64,000 nucleotides of DNA from Candidatus Poribacteria bacterium (lineage in GTDB: Bacteria > Poribacteria > WGA-4E > WGA-3G), in contig JAJECN010000040.1 of assembly GCA_022821965.1 (NCBI GenBank), positions 124,001 to 188,000 on the forward strand, read 5' to 3'. Under the pieces are notes generated by a model that had not been told where the DNA came from, did not search any database, and saw only the letters and a list, made by a program, of their open reading frames with translations. Numbering within the stretch: position 1 is the stretch's first letter; every line of letters starts with the position of its first letter. The position numbers were made by a program, and so were the translations under genes. Of the stretch, positions 45,252 to 55,285 are shown piece by piece.

Positions 45252-47168
45252 GTGCTACGTCTCTTTTTTACGATTTTGCTTGCGCTCAGCTGCGTGGTCT
45301 CCATTGCCACCACACAAGAGGAAATTATGCATAACCAAGGTGCTGCCGAGGTAAATGACAAGGCATTGATTGTGGATATCGTGCGGGCAGCGGGCAGCCA
45401 TCCCGGTGTCAATACAAACCCATTGTTGGATAGTCAGGAAGCATCCCAATCCACCCAGACAGATGAAGCGATTAAGAAATGGATCGATGCAAATGGAGAA
45501 TCAATCGTTGGGACTCGCGGCGGTCCCTTTAATCCTACCGACCAATATGTAACAACTTACAAGAATAATAAAATCTATATTCATGTCCTTTCTTGGGGTG
45601 GAAAGAACAATATCATACTTCCAGCAATCACTGATCGGATGGTGAAGAACGCTTGGCTCCTCGAAAATCCGGAAGCAGATGGTGCCTCTTGGGGAATCGT
45701 GCGCCAACATCCATGGGGGCTTTTGATTGTAGTCCCGGAAGACCATCAAAATGGTGTTGATGACATTATCGTTCTTGATATTGAAGGGGATCCTGCTACT
45801 CTTAAGAAGCCACAATTGATTGAGGCTGATCCGTCAACAGTTATCCATCTTTTCGGGGGCAGTGCCAAGGTAGATGGTGGCCTTGCGCACTTGCAAGCGC
45901 AGGACTGGATTGAAGGTTGGAATAAACCATCCGCTTCACTTTCATGGAAGGTGAAACTCCCAAGGTCTTCTGATTATACGTTGGCGGTCACCTATACAGC
46001 GGATGCCGATGCAATAGGCTCGAAGTTCGAGATTGTTGCAGGACAAAACAAAATCACCGTGACAGTCCGCCGAACGATCGGATGGGCAGGAGATTCACAG
46101 AACTTTGAAAGAATACCGCTTCAGGGAACATTGTACCTGCCCATAGGTGAAAGCACAATTACGCTTCGTCTTATCGGAGAAGCAAAATCCAAGGCGAACG
46201 TGAAAATCCATTCTCTTGAGTTGATTTCGTCCGCCGCGGCAAAGACAATGATTGCCTCAAGGGGGAAGGCGCGACAGATGCGTGTAAGTACCGATTGGTT
46301 CATTGAGGCAAAGTACGGCGTGATGTTCCACTGGTCAACAACGACGCAGCCGTTGCGGGGCTCCCAAAAACCTTACCCAGAGGCAGTGGCGGCTTTTGAT
46401 GTCAACGCTTTCGCAGATATGGTGAGTGAAACCGGAGCAGGCTACGTCATTTTCACCGCTGTCCACGGAATCATGCATTTCCCTGCTCCTTTAAAATCGA
46501 TTGAAGCGGTTATGTCGGAACGCACGTGTAAACGCGATCTGATTGGAGAGATAGCGGATAAACTAAATGAACGCGGCATTCCGCTCATGCTTTACTTCCA
46601 TCACGGTGTTGGAGATTCCGAGTGGGGGAAAGCCTCTGGATTTCTGAGTAAGGATAAATCTCGGTTTTTCAAAATCGAGCGTGATATCCTTACTGAAATC
46701 GGACATCGATACGGTAAAAAGGTTGTGGGATACTGGTTTGATGACCGGTATCCGCTCCAACCCTTTGAAGCATTGTATGAGGCGACCAAAGCCGGTAATC
46801 CTGATCGTATCGTCGCTTGGAACAGTTGGATTCTTCCTAAAACGACCGAATTTCAAGAGTACTACGCTGGTGAGTTTGGTGGCACGCTCGTAATGCCACC
46901 TACAAGTTTTTTTGCTGAAGATGGCAGCGCAAGTGGGCTACAACCGCACGGTCTCATCTTTCTTGACGATCCTTGGCAGCATGGATATCCAGATACCGAT
47001 ATTGCCCCACCTTTATTTACAACGCAGCAAATTATCGATTATGTGCAGACGTGTATTGCCCAAAAACTCGTAATTACAATGAATATAGGAATCACTCAGG
47101 ATGGAAAGGTCTCGCCCGCGACACTTGAACAGATGAAAACTTTGCGGCGAACTATCCGAGCGGAATAG
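45252..47168 (+). CDS. GH29-like alpha-L-fucosidase with fucosidase C-terminal-type domain placed N-terminally
   Basis: A 638-residue exported protein starting at GTG 45252 (AGGTAAG upstream; signal peptide RLFFTILLALSCVVSIA). Residues about 73-175 (KKWIDANGESIVGTRGG...YIHVLSWGGKNNIILP) resemble the beta-sandwich that normally follows the catalytic domain in GH29 enzymes. Residues about 190-328 look like a carbohydrate-binding sandwich. Residues about 345-638 match the GH29 barrel: WFIEAKYGVMFHWS, AGYVIFTAVHG, and YWFDDRY with Asp497 the probable nucleophile. The domain order is therefore the reverse of standard fucosidases. Whether it cleaves fucose is untested. Confidence 0.7.
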   Translation: MLRLFFTILLALSCVVSIATTQEEIMHNQGAAEVNDKALIVDIVRAAGSHPGVNTNPLLDSQEASQSTQTDEAIKKWIDANGESIVGTRGGPFNPTDQYVTTYKNNKIYIHVLSWGGKNNIILPAITDRMVKNAWLLENPEADGASWGIVRQHPWGLLIVVPEDHQNGVDDIIVLDIEGDPATLKKPQLIEADPSTVIHLFGGSAKVDGGLAHLQAQDWIEGWNKPSASLSWKVKLPRSSDYTLAVTYTADADAIGSKFEIVAGQNKITVTVRRTIGWAGDSQNFERIPLQGTLYLPIGESTITLRLIGEAKSKANVKIHSLELISSAAAKTMIASRGKARQMRVSTDWFIEAKYGVMFHWSTTTQPLRGSQKPYPEAVAAFDVNAFADMVSETGAGYVIFTAVHGIMHFPAPLKSIEAVMSERTCKRDLIGEIADKLNERGIPLMLYFHHGVGDSEWGKASGFLSKDKSRFFKIERDILTEIGHRYGKKVVGYWFDDRYPLQPFEALYEATKAGNPDRIVAWNSWILPKTTEFQEYYAGEFGGTLVMPPTSFFAEDGSASGLQPHGLIFLDDPWQHGYPDTDIAPPLFTTQQIIDYVQTCIAQKLVITMNIGITQDGKVSPATLEQMKTLRRTIRAE

Positions 47169-47242
47169 TTTTCAGTCCTCAGTTAAAAGTCCGTTGAGAA
47201 CTACTGACAGTGCTCGTAATTTCAGGACGTATTGGAGATTAA

Positions 47243-48598
47243 ATGATGAAGCGTACACAGCACTCAAACTTAGCAATATTTATCTTTAGTTTCATATTTG
47301 TCCTGATGTCTACGCCACTTGCTATCTCGGCAGATTCTGAGACTGAAATCAATTTTGAAATACAAATCCTGCCAATCCTCCAAAATCGTTGCTTTAGTTG
47401 CCATAGCGCGCCAAAAGTAGATGCCAATGGGAACGCTACAAAACCGAAGAGTGGTGTTCAACTGGACAGTGTTAAAGGCATTGAGACGAGCCAGCACGGA
47501 GAGATTATTGTTGCTGGCGAACCTATGGATTCTCTGCTCTACCAGCGTATCACCTTACCCGAAGGGGATACCGGTATTATGCCTCCACAGGAAGAGGGCA
47601 CGCCTTTGACAAAGCAGGACACTGGCCTTATCCGAAAGTGGATTGAGCAGGGGACAACCTATGGAGAATGGAAGGGAAATCAATCGGAATCTAAGTCACC
47701 AATGACTGACACCCATCCACACCAACCCACCGTCATGCCACCAATTACGTCTCTCGCGTTTTCACTGGATGGAAAATCTGTCGTTGCATGTTCCCAAGCG
47801 GGATTACACGTTTACGATTTTCCTACACTCAGTCTACAGAGGACAATTGAGGTATCAGCCCATAATACACACGATCTCGCGTTTTCACCTAATGGGGATC
47901 AATTGGCAGTTGGCGGTGGGAATCCAGCAATCGAGGGCATTATAGAGATTTTTTCATGGCCTGGTGGGAAGTCGCTGCGTATATTTAGAGAGCATCGCGA
48001 CTCCGTCACGGCTGTTGCTTGGCGGGATGTGTCATCGTTCGCGTCGGCAAGCTTGGACCGACGTATCATTGTTTGGGACTTGTATACTGGCACCACCATC
48101 CGGCAGTTGGAAGGTCATTCAAAAGGGGTGTCGTCCCTCTGTTTCCTGAGTGATAAGGATATACTCGTGAGCACGGGGATAGATCAGAGTGTCCGCGTTT
48201 GGGATTTGATCTCTGGTGAATTGATTCGCAGTATGAACAATCATACGCTGCCAGTTCATGACCTTGCACTGCGTCCAAGTGATGCCGGACTACCCGTAAT
48301 TGTTTCAGCAGGCACTGACCGTACCGTTCGATTTTGGCAGCCGACTATTGGTCGGATGGTAAAGTTCGCACGACTGGAGGAAGCACCGCTTGACACGGCA
48401 TGGTTGAACGACGGCTCAAAGGTTGTTGCCGTGTGTACCGATGGTGCTGCTCGTTTCGTTGATCCAGATTCAGTGGAAGTTACGAGTGAGATTCACGCGC
48501 TAAACGGTTGGGCGTACTCGCTTGCCGTTCATCCAACGGATGGTAGTGTTGTTGTTGGCGGTCAGAACGGACAGGTCCGACGTATTATACCGAAGTGA
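47243..48598 (+). CDS. planctomycete cytochrome c domain plus WD40 propeller, exported
   Basis: A 451-residue exported protein. A signal peptide (to about AISA) is followed by a PSCyt1-type cytochrome domain with heme motif CFSCH (Cys50, Cys53, His54), GEPMDSLLYQRI and MPPQEEGTPL (Met a likely axial ligand). After about residue 155, WD40 repeats occur (FASASLDRRIIVWDLYTG, LVSTGIDQSVRVWDLISG, IVSAGTDRTVRFWQP). This fusion is typical of the DUF1501/DUF1553 loci. Electron transfer coupled to a binding propeller is inferred. It ends the plus-strand group that begins at 39951. Confidence 0.88.
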   Translation: MMKRTQHSNLAIFIFSFIFVLMSTPLAISADSETEINFEIQILPILQNRCFSCHSAPKVDANGNATKPKSGVQLDSVKGIETSQHGEIIVAGEPMDSLLYQRITLPEGDTGIMPPQEEGTPLTKQDTGLIRKWIEQGTTYGEWKGNQSESKSPMTDTHPHQPTVMPPITSLAFSLDGKSVVACSQAGLHVYDFPTLSLQRTIEVSAHNTHDLAFSPNGDQLAVGGGNPAIEGIIEIFSWPGGKSLRIFREHRDSVTAVAWRDVSSFASASLDRRIIVWDLYTGTTIRQLEGHSKGVSSLCFLSDKDILVSTGIDQSVRVWDLISGELIRSMNNHTLPVHDLALRPSDAGLPVIVSAGTDRTVRFWQPTIGRMVKFARLEEAPLDTAWLNDGSKVVAVCTDGAARFVDPDSVEVTSEIHALNGWAYSLAVHPTDGSVVVGGQNGQVRRIIPK

Positions 48599-48613
48599 CC
48601 GAAACCGCATTGT

Positions 48614-49579
48614 TTACGCCATTTCAATGAGGGTGCCTAACGCTTTTGCCTCCGCCTCTGCGAGTACCACTGATGCAGCGACTGCATCTTGCACCGCCAC
48701 GCCTACGGATTTGAAAAACGTGATTTCGTTGTCCGACCCGCGCCCGGGTTTGTCGCCGTTGACAATTTCGCCGATTTCGGCATCAATTTCGGCGTTCGGA
48801 ATAATCAAGTCTCCCGCCTCCTCTGCGCAGGCTTCACGCGAGTCAACAACAATTCGATCTGACCGCCTTATTGTCGTGGTATCGACTTCCCGTTTTTCTG
48901 GCACAAATGTGCCAACGGCTGTGATGTGTGTGCCCGGTCGTAGGTCTTTCCCGTCGAAAAGAGGCGTTGCCGATGTCGTCGCGCAGATGACAATATCGGC
49001 ATCCCCAACGACTTCTTGTGGCGTGGATACAAGGTTGACTTCTGGTGCGTCTGTCCACCCCGAAATTTCGGTGGCGAGTTGTTGCGCCGAGGCTTGTGTC
49101 CGACTGACGAGGTTCACACATGCGATGTCTCTGACCGTCATCACCGCCTGTAACTGTGCTCTTGCTTGGACACCCGCTCCGAAGAGTCCGACCTTCTTTG
49201 CGCCTTGTCGGGCAAGCAGATCTGCTGCTACGCCGCCCCCGGCTCCTGTTCGGATAGCAGTGAGGCTGGCACCATCCATGAATGCTTTCGGAATTCCTGT
49301 GGCTGGGTCGAGGACTAAAACCGTGGCGATGATACGGGGTAGATTGAGATTCGGATTATCGTCGTAAACGGAGACGACTTTGATGCCGAACTCACTGCGT
49401 TCAGGTAGATAGGCAGGCATAATGAGTGTAACGCCTTTGTCAGTGGAAAGATGTTGTCGTGGCGGTGCGGTTACCTTGTCTGCTGAGAGTTGGCTATAAG
49501 CGTGCCGCATTGCATCGATCGCCTTAGGCATCGGTAAGGCTGCGCGGACATCAGTTGCGGAGAGGATTCTAATAGGCAT
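48614..49579 (-). CDS. ornithine cyclodeaminase/mu-crystallin family; likely delta-1-pyrroline-2-carboxylate reductase
   Basis: A 321-residue OCD-family protein. Visible marks are the N-terminal RAALPMPKAIDAMRHAY, TAIRTGAGGGVAADLLARQGAKKVGLFGAGVQARAQL (NAD(P)-binding Rossmann motif) and DIVICATTSATPLFDG. Characterised relatives include ornithine cyclodeaminase, alanine dehydrogenase and delta-1-pyrroline-2-carboxylate reductase. It begins 4 nt after the stop of the MR/MLE gene, so they are one operon. In hydroxyproline pathways an enolase-superfamily dehydratase makes pyrroline-2-carboxylate and an OCD-type reductase converts it to L-proline; I infer that role. The family alone does not fix the substrate. 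Confidence 0.8.
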   Translation of the reverse strand: MPIRILSATDVRAALPMPKAIDAMRHAYSQLSADKVTAPPRQHLSTDKGVTLIMPAYLPERSEFGIKVVSVYDDNPNLNLPRIIATVLVLDPATGIPKAFMDGASLTAIRTGAGGGVAADLLARQGAKKVGLFGAGVQARAQLQAVMTVRDIACVNLVSRTQASAQQLATEISGWTDAPEVNLVSTPQEVVGDADIVICATTSATPLFDGKDLRPGTHITAVGTFVPEKREVDTTTIRRSDRIVVDSREACAEEAGDLIIPNAEIDAEIGEIVNGDKPGRGSDNEITFFKSVGVAVQDAVAASVVLAEAEAKALGTLIEMA

Positions 49580-49583
49580 GCAA

Positions 49584-50687
49584 TTACTCCACGCGAACTA
49601 TCGCTTCCCCTAACACATCCATACTCGGCATGATGCCCAAACCGGGTTGGGTTGAGGCTGCCATCTTGCCGTTAACCCGTTGTGGAGCACCTTCTGCCGT
49701 GCTGACGGTGACGTAGCTGTTGAAATCGGTTGCTGTGAATAGGAACTCTGTGGGAGTGCTATGGGCGAGATGGGCAATTGCTGCGGTTGTGATGTCGCCT
49801 CCCCAGCTATCTTCGATTGTCATTGCAACGCCAAGTTCAACGCATAGGTCTCTGGCGAGTTTTGCTTTGGTCAGCCCACCGAATTTGCTGATCTTGATGT
49901 TGACGACATCCATCGCTTGGTCGGCATGACCGCGTAGCAATGCGTGGATGCTGTCAATCGTCTCGTCGAGAACGAAGGGGTGGTTTGTACGCTGACGGAT
50001 GGCGAGACATTCTTCATAGGAGAGGCAGGGTTGCTCAATGTAGACATCTACATCTCGCACACCCCGGACGACGCGGACGGCTTGGTGCATCAACCAACCG
50101 GTATTCGCATCGGCAATGAGCACATCTCCCGGTTCCATCAGTTCGGCAACGGCGTGGATACGTTCAATATCGGTGTTTGGGTCGCTACCGACTTTCAACT
50201 GGAATTTTCGGTACCCTTCCGCACGATAGGTCGCTACTTTCGCTGCCATTTCGTCCGGGGATTGTTGAGAAATCGCACGATAGAGCATGAAATCCTGTCC
50301 ATACTTTCCACCGAGGAGGGTGCAAACGGATTGGTTTGAAACTTTGCCGAGGATATCCCAACACGCGATGTCAATTGCGGATTTCACATAGGGATGTCCC
50401 TTGAGTGCGGTGTCCATGCGTTGATTGAGCGGAAGCAGTTGGGTCGGATCTTCGCCGATGAGGTGCGGTGCGAGTTCAGCGATACCGGTACGGGTGCCTG
50501 TTGCATAGGCAGGAAGATAGAACGGTCCCAACGGACACACCTCACCGTAACCTGTAATGCCTTCGTCCGTTTCAATTGACACAATGGTACTGTCGAAGAC
50601 GGATACAGATTTGCCGCCCGACCAATTATAGCTGCCTTCATGGAGTGGAAGGTCAACTTGATAAGCGTTAATAGACCGAATTTTCAT
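49584..50687 (-). CDS. MR/MLE enolase-superfamily enzyme; likely cis-3-hydroxy-L-proline dehydratase
   Basis: A 367-residue enolase-superfamily protein of the muconate lactonizing subgroup. The capping domain begins [20 protein letters not shown] and contains [14 protein letters not shown]. Barrel residues are in place: Lys165 (FQLKVGSD), metal ligands Asp193 (DANTGW), Glu218 (IEQP) and Asp241 (LDET), and Lys265 (NIKISKFGG). The residue two before Lys165 is Gln, so the KxK motif is incomplete. The 'YNWSGGKS...[13 protein letters not shown]' start strongly recalls the cis-3-hydroxyproline dehydratase/hydroxyproline-betaine epimerase group. Together with the coupled OCD gene this supports hydroxyproline catabolism. 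Betaine epimerase remains the alternative. Confidence 0.8.
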   Translation of the reverse strand: MKIRSINAYQVDLPLHEGSYNWSGGKSVSVFDSTIVSIETDEGITGYGEVCPLGPFYLPAYATGTRTGIAELAPHLIGEDPTQLLPLNQRMDTALKGHPYVKSAIDIACWDILGKVSNQSVCTLLGGKYGQDFMLYRAISQQSPDEMAAKVATYRAEGYRKFQLKVGSDPNTDIERIHAVAELMEPGDVLIADANTGWLMHQAVRVVRGVRDVDVYIEQPCLSYEECLAIRQRTNHPFVLDETIDSIHALLRGHADQAMDVVNIKISKFGGLTKAKLARDLCVELGVAMTIEDSWGGDITTAAIAHLAHSTPTEFLFTATDFNSYVTVSTAEGAPQRVNGKMAASTQPGLGIMPSMDVLGEAIVRVE

Positions 50688-50887
50688 ATTTTTAATTTAC
50701 CTTGCGGTTCGGTGAAGAAAATTGGTGTTCTCATATTGTGGTATGTCGGGATTCGGAAATCCCTCCTACAAGTGAAATGTTAGGATAGTGAGTGGAAATC
50801 CTCCGAAGCGCACCGCAGTTTATTGTAAAAATAATAACACGTTTAACAGAAACCGTCAAGAAAGAAGCCGTTTGATAGGACAACATT

Positions 50888-51595
50888 ATGAAATCAATAA
50901 TTACCGCTGTGTCAGGACTCACAGCGGCCGGACTGTTATGGCTTTTCTTTAGACCGCCTTTTGGGAAGAATGTCGTTCGCCTGAACACAGATCAGAAGGT
51001 TGTCGCGCTCACATACGACGATGGACCAAATCCGCCTTATACTGAGCGGTTACTTGATGTTCTCGCCAAGCACAACGTCAAAGCCACATTCTTCATGATT
51101 GGAAATCGGATTGAGAGGCATCCTGAAACAGTTCATCGGGTTATCGCTGAGGGGCATCAGATTGGCAACCACTCTTACAGCCATCCGTTGTTGGGTTTCC
51201 TGCCGCCGACCTATGTCCAACGGGAAATTGAACGTACGGACCAGCTGCTTCGGCAATTCGGAATTGTGGGGGAGATAGTGTTTCGGGCACCCATATTAAC
51301 AAGGTTTCTGCCGGTCGCTTATGTGCTTGCGAAAGGGGACCGTTCACACACCAGCTGCAATGTATGGAGTTGGGATTGGACCACACAGAATCCGCACAAG
51401 ATCACTGAAACAGTATTGAAGAAAACACTTTCATCTACAGGGGCGGGTTCAATTATCGTCTTACACGATGGGAAAGCGGAAAATAAAAACGCAGTCCGTT
51501 TAGGGACAATCGAAGCGACAGACCGAATCATTACCGCCTTGAAACGGGATGGATACAGGTTCGTGCGGTTGGCAGATGTCAATAGTCAGAGTTAA
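50888..51595 (+). CDS. polysaccharide deacetylase (NodB homology domain)
   Basis: A 235-residue carbohydrate esterase 4 protein with an N-terminal hydrophobic segment (about residues 5-21) that could anchor or export it. The NodB motifs are complete: TYDDGPN (Asp44, Asp45), HSYSHP (His95, His99) forming the metal site, RAPI, and IIVLHDG. It probably N-deacetylates peptidoglycan or another N-acetylated glycan. The stop codon (51593-51595) lies in the first unit of an intergenic heptamer tract. It stands alone between minus-strand groups. Confidence 0.9.
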   Translation: MKSIITAVSGLTAAGLLWLFFRPPFGKNVVRLNTDQKVVALTYDDGPNPPYTERLLDVLAKHNVKATFFMIGNRIERHPETVHRVIAEGHQIGNHSYSHPLLGFLPPTYVQREIERTDQLLRQFGIVGEIVFRAPILTRFLPVAYVLAKGDRSHTSCNVWSWDWTTQNPHKITETVLKKTLSSTGAGSIIVLHDGKAENKNAVRLGTIEATDRIITALKRDGYRFVRLADVNSQS

Positions 51596-51737
51596 CAGTT
51601 GTCAGTTCTCGGTTGTCAGTTAAAGAGGAATCTTGTCCAACCAAACTATCGGCGGTGGGGTGTTTGTTCCTTGACGACCTGTAAACATATTTTCGGATTT
51701 TACTATAACTGATGGCTGTTAACTGTTAACTGACGAC
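51591..51737. repeat. heptamer tracts flanking a lone element end
   Basis: GTTAACA/GTTGTCA/GTTCTCG/GTTGTCA/GTTAAAG (51591-51625) and CTGTTAACTGTTAACTGACGA (about 51717-51737) are 7-bp arrays. Between them a CGGATTTTACTATAA motif (to 51708) matches the right end of the TTATAGTA element family without a left partner. Confidence 0.6.
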
Positions 51738-51743
51738 TATTCT

Positions 51744-53339
51744 TCAGTCTGCCGCTTCCACAGAAATTTTTGCGTGAAAAGCGTTTATGTCGCCTATCTC
51801 ACCCCATTGATGCCCAGTTGCACATAACTTAAAGCGTTGACCACGATCAAACTGATAGGTAATTTGCCCAGTTTCATCAGGGAATACTCCCCAGACTCTG
51901 GTTAGCGCGTCAAGTGCCTTTCTGTATTCGTCACTTCTTTGACTGTGCCATTTTTCAGGATCAATACCATCAGGCACTTTTTCTGTCGGTAGTTTTTTGT
52001 CTCCGTCAAGGAGATGGAAAGTTCCTATTGCGTCGTCTCTCCCGACTTGGATGTCGGCAGTGAGCGTGCCGCCATCTTCAAACGCCGTGGCATCAATGTA
52101 GACAACGGTGTAGCCCTGATGCGCTATCTCCGGGGTACGAAAGGTATCTACTACCTCTTGTGAAGGTTGTTCCGGCGTGAGGACAAGGGTCCCCAATCCG
52201 GGACGTTTTCCTTCCATGGATGCCTTGAGAAAAAATAGATAAGCCCCTGTCTCGTCATCAAACTCGCCTAAGCATTCGGGAAAGAAATTGTAGTCTATGC
52301 CGCCGAGCGGTTCAAATTCATGCGAGATAACCAAACAATCTACCGGTGACCCTTTTTTCCAACTTTTCATAATTGCCTGTGCTAAGGGGTGCGTTGTGTC
52401 AAACGTTTTACTTTCGCGTTCGCGTCGCTTCGCGATCGGTTCTCGTAAACTGGGGCTCCGTCCTAATTCCGCATTGGTTACCCAGGTATTGATGAAGTTT
52501 TCGTTCAAGAATGCGATGATTCGGTCTTCAGAGAGCTCACCTGCCCTCAGGCATTTGCCAGTCCCTCAGCAGGATTCGTCGAAGAGCGGGCCATCTACGG
52601 AGATGACATGGATCGGTTTCTGCTGTACGGGTGCCATCTCCAATGCCTCTTCTAACGATACCCAGTTGATTTCCTGAACCTTGTAGAAACACGATATGAG
52701 TGCATGTTCGGCTTCTTCTTGTGTGATTGACCTCACAAATTCGGTATCGTGCGGTGGTGTGCCAGCAGAGAGTTCCACCTGCGGACAATAGCCGATATCA
52801 GCATAAGTGCTCCCGTCCTCTTGTGTCCAACCGATATCGAAGTTCAGTGTTGTTTGAGGGACGTGCAGCGTGAAGGCGGTAACCTTCTCTTGGAACCGGT
52901 CAATAAATAGATGTCCAGCAAATTGTGAAGGGGTCAACCAACCGCGATTCATGACGAACTGCCCGTGGATACGGAACAGAATCTCGGCGCATTCGGCATT
53001 GTAAGCCCGGAGGCATGCCCACATAGCACGTTGCGGATCTCCTGAGTTAATATGCAACTCCAGTTGTGGATGGGGAGAGAGTTGCCGCAGCAATGTTAAC
53101 GCGGCTTCTTCTTGAATCTGCCAGCAGTCACCCACCGAAACCGGTTCCGATGGGAGAAACGCTTGAAAAACGGATGCGGGATACTGTTTTTCCGGTTCAG
53201 CGGCCCGAATGTTCACCAACTCGTCCCATGTCTCGTGGGAGTTGGATTGTGTGTATTCAAACGGTGCGATGAAGCCTTTGACGTTGAGTTCTGCGTCTTC
53301 GTCAAGATTAAGCGTAATTTTGTTCGATAATGTTTTCAT
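51744..53339 (-). CDS. selenoprotein N-like protein 1 (Sec at in-frame TGA), with C-terminal sandwich domain
   Basis: One 531-residue gene read through a TGA (52566-52568) as selenocysteine 258. N-terminal half: FRIHGQFVMNRGWLTPSQFAGHL and GYCPQVELSAG match the conserved core of animal SelenoN (there FRIHAEF, FSPAQFTGHI, GYIPQMEL, as I recall it). Then DESC-Sec-GTGKCLRAG and FLNENFINTW match SelenoN's SCUGSGRTLRE and LLNESFISTW. SelenoN is a thioredoxin-like redox protein of the animal ER; this version has no signal peptide, transmembrane segment or EF-hand and should be cytoplasmic. After the SelenoN core (to about 385) comes a roughly 120-residue beta-sandwich (GYTVVYIDATAFEDGGTLTADI...RFKLCATGHQW). 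It starts one base after the stop of gene 2. Without readthrough it would give two unstarted halves. Confidence 0.88.
52531..52565 (-). promoter_or_regulatory. SECIS-like hairpin of selenoprotein gene 1
   Basis: On the minus strand, 23 nt after the TGA, GAGGGC-AGGTGA-GCTCTC folds into a 6-bp stem (one G-U pair) with a six-base loop containing GGU (complement of 52531-52548). Bacterial SECIS elements lie directly downstream of UGA and carry a GU-containing apical loop. The 3' arm differs from the other three genes, yet pairing is kept. Confidence 0.7.
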
Positions 53340-53340
53340 T

Positions 53341-55284
53341 TCAATTCCCTTCTACAGAAATTTTTAGGTAGAAAGCGTTCATGTCCCCTTTTTTACTGAA
53401 CCAGTCGCCAGTGGCACCGAGTTTAAAAACTTCGCCTCGCTCAAAATGATGGCGGATTGTTGTCGCTGTATTGGGTTTAACGCCCCACGCTGAAACGAGT
53501 GCTTCAGGTATTCCTTCTGTCGGGAGTTCCGCGTCGCTATCAAAGAGATCAAACGATCCAGCCGCGTCTGCACTCCCGACCTGAACATAGATAGTAAGCG
53601 TGCCACCTTCTTCAAACGCCGTGGTATCAATATTAACGACAGTGTAATCTTGATAACCGTTTCCCGGTGCCCGAAAAAGATCCAATATTTCTGACGATGA
53701 TTGGGGACTGTCGAGTACAACACGCAAGCCAGTTGAAGATGTGCCTTCATTTGAACTTTCCTGTACGGAAACTGTTGCGCGAAAAGCGTTGACATACGGT
53801 TCCTCTGTATCCCAATAACCAGTAGCACCCAACTTAAAAAGTTGACCGCGATCGAAACGGTGGGTGATCTGCCTTGTGGCACCGGATGCAATCCATGTCC
53901 GAGCGAGCGTGTTTTTAGGTATTTTTTCTTCTGTGGAAAGTTCACTATCACCGTCAAACAGGCAGAACCCACCTTCCCCTTCATCTCTGCCAGTTTCAAT
54001 GTCAATAGTGAGTGTGCCACCATTTTCAAAGTCCATGGTATCAATCAAGACAACGGTATAATCTTGATAACCGACTGTTGGGGTCCGAAAAACGTCTAAC
54101 ACCTCCTGCGAAGGAGACTCTCTGGTGAGGATGAGATTCCCCAATCCGGGTTGTTTCCCGGCTAAGGCTTGCTGGAGGAATATGAGGTAATATTCATACT
54201 GCGGGAGTCCTTTGCGATTACTGTCTTCATAGAGTTCGTTGACGAGTTGTCTGCCCATCAATTCAAGATATGACGAGATAATCAAACAGTCTACTGGTGA
54301 ATGTTCCTTCCATCCCTTCATGATGGCTTCCGCCAAAGGATGTTTTCTATTAAACAGTGCTCTGGATCCTTCTTCAAATCTCTCTGCCGCATAGTCTCGC
54401 ATTACGGACGTCCGTTCTAATACGATATTCGACACCCAAGTATTAATGAAGTTTTCATTCAAGAATTCAATGTTTTTATCATAAGAGAGGACACCTGCCC
54501 TCAGACCTTTGCCGCTCCCTCAGCACGCCTCATCAGTGAGCGGTCCATCTATTGAGATAACATGAATCGGCTTCTGTTGTGTTTGTGCAATTTCTAACGC
54601 CTGCTCCGGCAGCACCCAGTTAATTTGTTCTGACTTATAAAAACGCTGTGTTAGGATGCGTTTCGCTTCTGCATCGGTAATGGAATCCCGTATGAATTCG
54701 ACATTTTGGACTGGAACCTGTGTTCCGACACGGAGTTCCATCTGCCGGCAAAGACCGGAATCAATAATAGAATTCCAACTAACATCAAAGTTTATTGGCC
54801 CCTCAGGGACGTACATCTCGAAAAAAGTAACTTTCTCTCCAGTTCGGTCAATCACAAGATGTCCCGTAAACTGCGAGGGTGTAAACCTGCCATCTTCAAA
54901 CTTGAACTCTGCATGAATCCGAAACACAATGTCGGCGAATTGATCGTTGTACGCGCGCAGGCATGCCCATAACCCGCATGAATCACTGGCATTGATGCTT
55001 ATATCTAAATTTGGATTCGGATGCAGTTGCTGAAGTAATTCCGTTACACCATCTTCCTGAATCTGCCAGCATTCACCTATTGAAACCGATTGCGTTGGAA
55101 GAAAAGACTGAAAAACCGATGTAGAATGGTATTTTTCGGGTTCAGCGACACGAAGATTCGCCAATGCGTCCCACTCAACGTGGAAGTTGTTTATCGTATA
55201 TTCAATCGGGGCAATGAAGGCTTTCACGGAGACTTCTGTGTCTCCATCAAGATTAAGCGTGATTTTGTTTTCTAAGGTTTCCAT
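53341..55284 (-). CDS. selenoprotein N-like protein 2 (Sec at in-frame TGA), with two C-terminal sandwich domains
   Basis: One 647-residue gene read through a TGA at 54520-54522 (Sec255, DEAC-Sec-GSGKGLRAG). The N-terminal domain has FLPTQSVSIGECWQIQEDG, ACLRAYNDQFADIVFRIHAEF, TPSQFTGHLVI and CRQMELRVG in SelenoN order. After the redox site come FLNENFINTWVSN, SPVDCLVISSYLELMGRQ and YYLIFLQQALAGKQPGL, matching SelenoN's C-terminal FPVEMMI and YMQFLKEGLRRGLPLL. Two copies of the extra sandwich domain follow (QDYTVVLIDTMDFENGGTLTIDI and QDYTVVNIDTTAFEEGGTLTIYV). It begins one base after the stop of gene 3, so translation is coupled. The motif has Ala in place of Ser before Cys. Confidence 0.88.
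54487..54519 (-). promoter_or_regulatory. SECIS-like hairpin of selenoprotein gene 2
   Basis: GAGGG-CAGGTG-TCCTC on the minus strand (complement of 54487-54502), beginning 17 nt after the TGA; 22 nt separate UGA from the GGU-containing loop. Five base pairs, one of them G-U. Confidence 0.7.
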
Positions 55285-55285
55285 G

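Noticed and set aside
48522-49367. Plus-strand ORF of 281 codons
   Set aside because: Shadow of the OCD-family gene on the opposite strand; composition is Ser/Thr/Arg-rich as typical for an antisense frame.
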